The notes under the pieces: model-generated
Databases searched by the model: none
What the model was told of the DNA's origin: nothing
The model's input: only the letters and a program-made list of their open reading frames with translations
Origin: Anaerolineae bacterium
GTDB lineage: Bacteria > Chloroflexota > Anaerolineae > Promineifilales > Promineifilaceae
DNA length: 5,695 bases
NCBI GenBank assembly: GCA_028284105.1
Contig: JANQSK010000239.1
Span: forward strand, 1 to 5,695
Direction of reading: 5' to 3'
Shown: piece after piece, positions 4,759-5,695 of the stretch
Numbering within the stretch: position 1 is the first letter of the stretch
Layout: every line of letters begins with the position of its first letter
Made by a program: the position numbers and the translations under genes

Positions 4759-5695
4759 ATGACAAACCAAAAATATTTCGATCCTAAAAACGTCAAGGCT
4801 GGAGAAAAAAATTGGGGCTATATCAATGTCATCGATACATTGGCCAGCAAATTTGATATGCCTGTGATGGTCATCAAGGGAAAGAATGATGGGCCGACGT
4901 TCACAGTTACAGCGGGGCTCTATCCGCTAGAATATTGCGGGGTTGAAGCGGCAGGCCGTCTCTACCAACAGATCGATCCTCAAGCATTATCAGGCAGCGT
5001 TGTCATTATTCCTGTCGTTAACATGCCCGTGTTCCAATTTCGGACGCCTATGTTTGCGCTGACCCAATCTTTGAGCCCGATGGATGGACTAGACATTACG
5101 AAGGTGTTTCCCGGAGACCCAAAAGGCACTGTCACGGAAGTGTTGGCCCACAAGCTGTTCCATGAGTTCATCTTAGGCTCAGATTACCATGTCGATTTGA
5201 GAGGAGGAGAGCTGCTCGAATCCCATCTGATGCATACCATTTTTCTACAGGGGACGGGTGAAATGGATACTATCCTTCGTCAAATGGGGACCCAATTCGG
5301 CATGCGCTACTGCTTGTCTAGCCGAAGCGACATCAGTCACACCGCCCCTGGCTCACTCGTTTATGAAGCTATCAAAGCGGGCATCCCATCCATCATCAGT
5401 GAATCTGGTTTAGGCTACCGAACGCAGCCAGGTGAAAAAGAGGTCGCGGGACATGTAACGGGCGTCTTCAATCTCTTAAAGCATTTTGGCATGATGACCG
5501 GGGCGCTTGAAATAGAACCAGACCAACTTTTCCTCAAACCGGATCGCTTACGTGTGCTGGCTCCAGTTCCCGGCATTTTTAAACACATTTATGATCAAGG
5601 GGAACACGTTCGTGAAAATGAATTAATTGGCACGATTGAGGATTTAGACGGAACGGTTCTCAGCAACATTACGGCTCCTTGTGATGCAATCGTTC
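4759..5695 (+). CDS. M14 AstE/AspA-like protein lacking zinc-ligand histidines, 3' end outside window
   Basis: There are 312 codons before the window edge, so the gene is nearly complete. The fold matches the succinylglutamate desuccinylase/aspartoacylase group of M14 zinc hydrolases: an N-terminal strand region, FTVTAGLYPLEYCGVEAA (48-65), the SGSVVIIPVVN strand (78-88), FPG (117-119), DYHVDLRGGELLE (142-154), SIISESG (211-217), then a C-terminal beta domain (LAPVPGIF, 267-274, to TAPCDAIV). Zinc is usually held by H-x-x-E and by the His of DLHGG. Here these read Tyr55-P-L-Glu58 and Asp146-L-Arg148-G-G, so both histidines are replaced. The usual N-R before FPG reads ITK. Glu215, the likely catalytic Glu, remains. 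It may be a pseudoenzyme or belong to a subfamily with different chemistry. The start at 4759 has only a weak GGA seven bases ahead and follows the oxidoreductase stop by 13 bases, suggesting coupled expression. Confidence 0.85.
   Translation, partial: MTNQKYFDPKNVKAGEKNWGYINVIDTLASKFDMPVMVIKGKNDGPTFTVTAGLYPLEYCGVEAAGRLYQQIDPQALSGSVVIIPVVNMPVFQFRTPMFALTQSLSPMDGLDITKVFPGDPKGTVTEVLAHKLFHEFILGSDYHVDLRGGELLESHLMHTIFLQGTGEMDTILRQMGTQFGMRYCLSSRSDISHTAPGSLVYEAIKAGIPSIISESGLGYRTQPGEKEVAGHVTGVFNLLKHFGMMTGALEIEPDQLFLKPDRLRVLAPVPGIFKHIYDQGEHVRENELIGTIEDLDGTVLSNITAPCDAIV

Noticed and set aside
4980..5171. 63-codon minus-strand ORF inside the M14-like gene
   Set aside because: Antisense to a frame with clear family motifs; no independent support.

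Overview
The window looks like chromosomal DNA of a low- to mid-GC Firmicute, probably class Bacilli. The minus-strand genes carry near-perfect Shine-Dalgarno sites (AAAGGAG, AAGGAGG), one gene starts with GTG, the intergenic DNA is AT-rich, and there are compact Rho-independent hairpins. I cannot name the genus. I see no insertion sequence, CRISPR array, tRNA, rRNA or phage gene.

Layout. Two gene blocks point away from a divergent intergenic region at about 3476-3746. Leftward (minus strand), in order of transcription, are: a 57-residue His-rich membrane miniprotein (3302-3475); an aminoglycoside-phosphotransferase/ecdysteroid-kinase-like small-molecule kinase (2115-3218); a two-domain protein probably of ferredoxin-like alpha/beta-barrel type (1324-1935 or 1324-2007); a strong terminator (1249-1286); a long leader with a second terminator-like hairpin (1041-1080); a GNAT N-acetyltransferase (415-936); and, abutting it with no gap, a gamma-carbonic-anhydrase-like hexapeptide protein (1-414) that runs off the left edge. 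Rightward are a Gfo/Idh/MocA NAD(P)-dependent oxidoreductase (3747-4745) and, 13 bases later, an M14 AstE/AspA-like protein (4759 to the right edge) that has lost both expected zinc-ligand histidines.

The most interesting signal is non-coding. Three intergenic sites (1230-1259, 3269-3298, 3601-3629) share one architecture on the minus strand: two direct GTAYCC half-sites 11-12 bases apart, then an inverted GRGTAYC half-site, with a -10-like hexamer directly abutting. One copy lies ahead of each leftward unit: the miniprotein, the kinase/two-domain pair and the GNAT/gamma-CA pair. This suggests a local regulon under one unidentified regulator, whose gene is not in the window. The GTAC-type dyad between weak -35 and -10 elements resembles MerR-family operators, but that is inference.

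How the genes might work together is not clear. A kinase, an acetyltransferase, a hexapeptide protein and a small membrane protein under shared control would fit small-molecule modification or a stress or toxicant response. No substrate can be read from the sequence. The rightward pair lacks clear ribosome binding sites, unlike the leftward genes, and may be a separately acquired or differently regulated unit.
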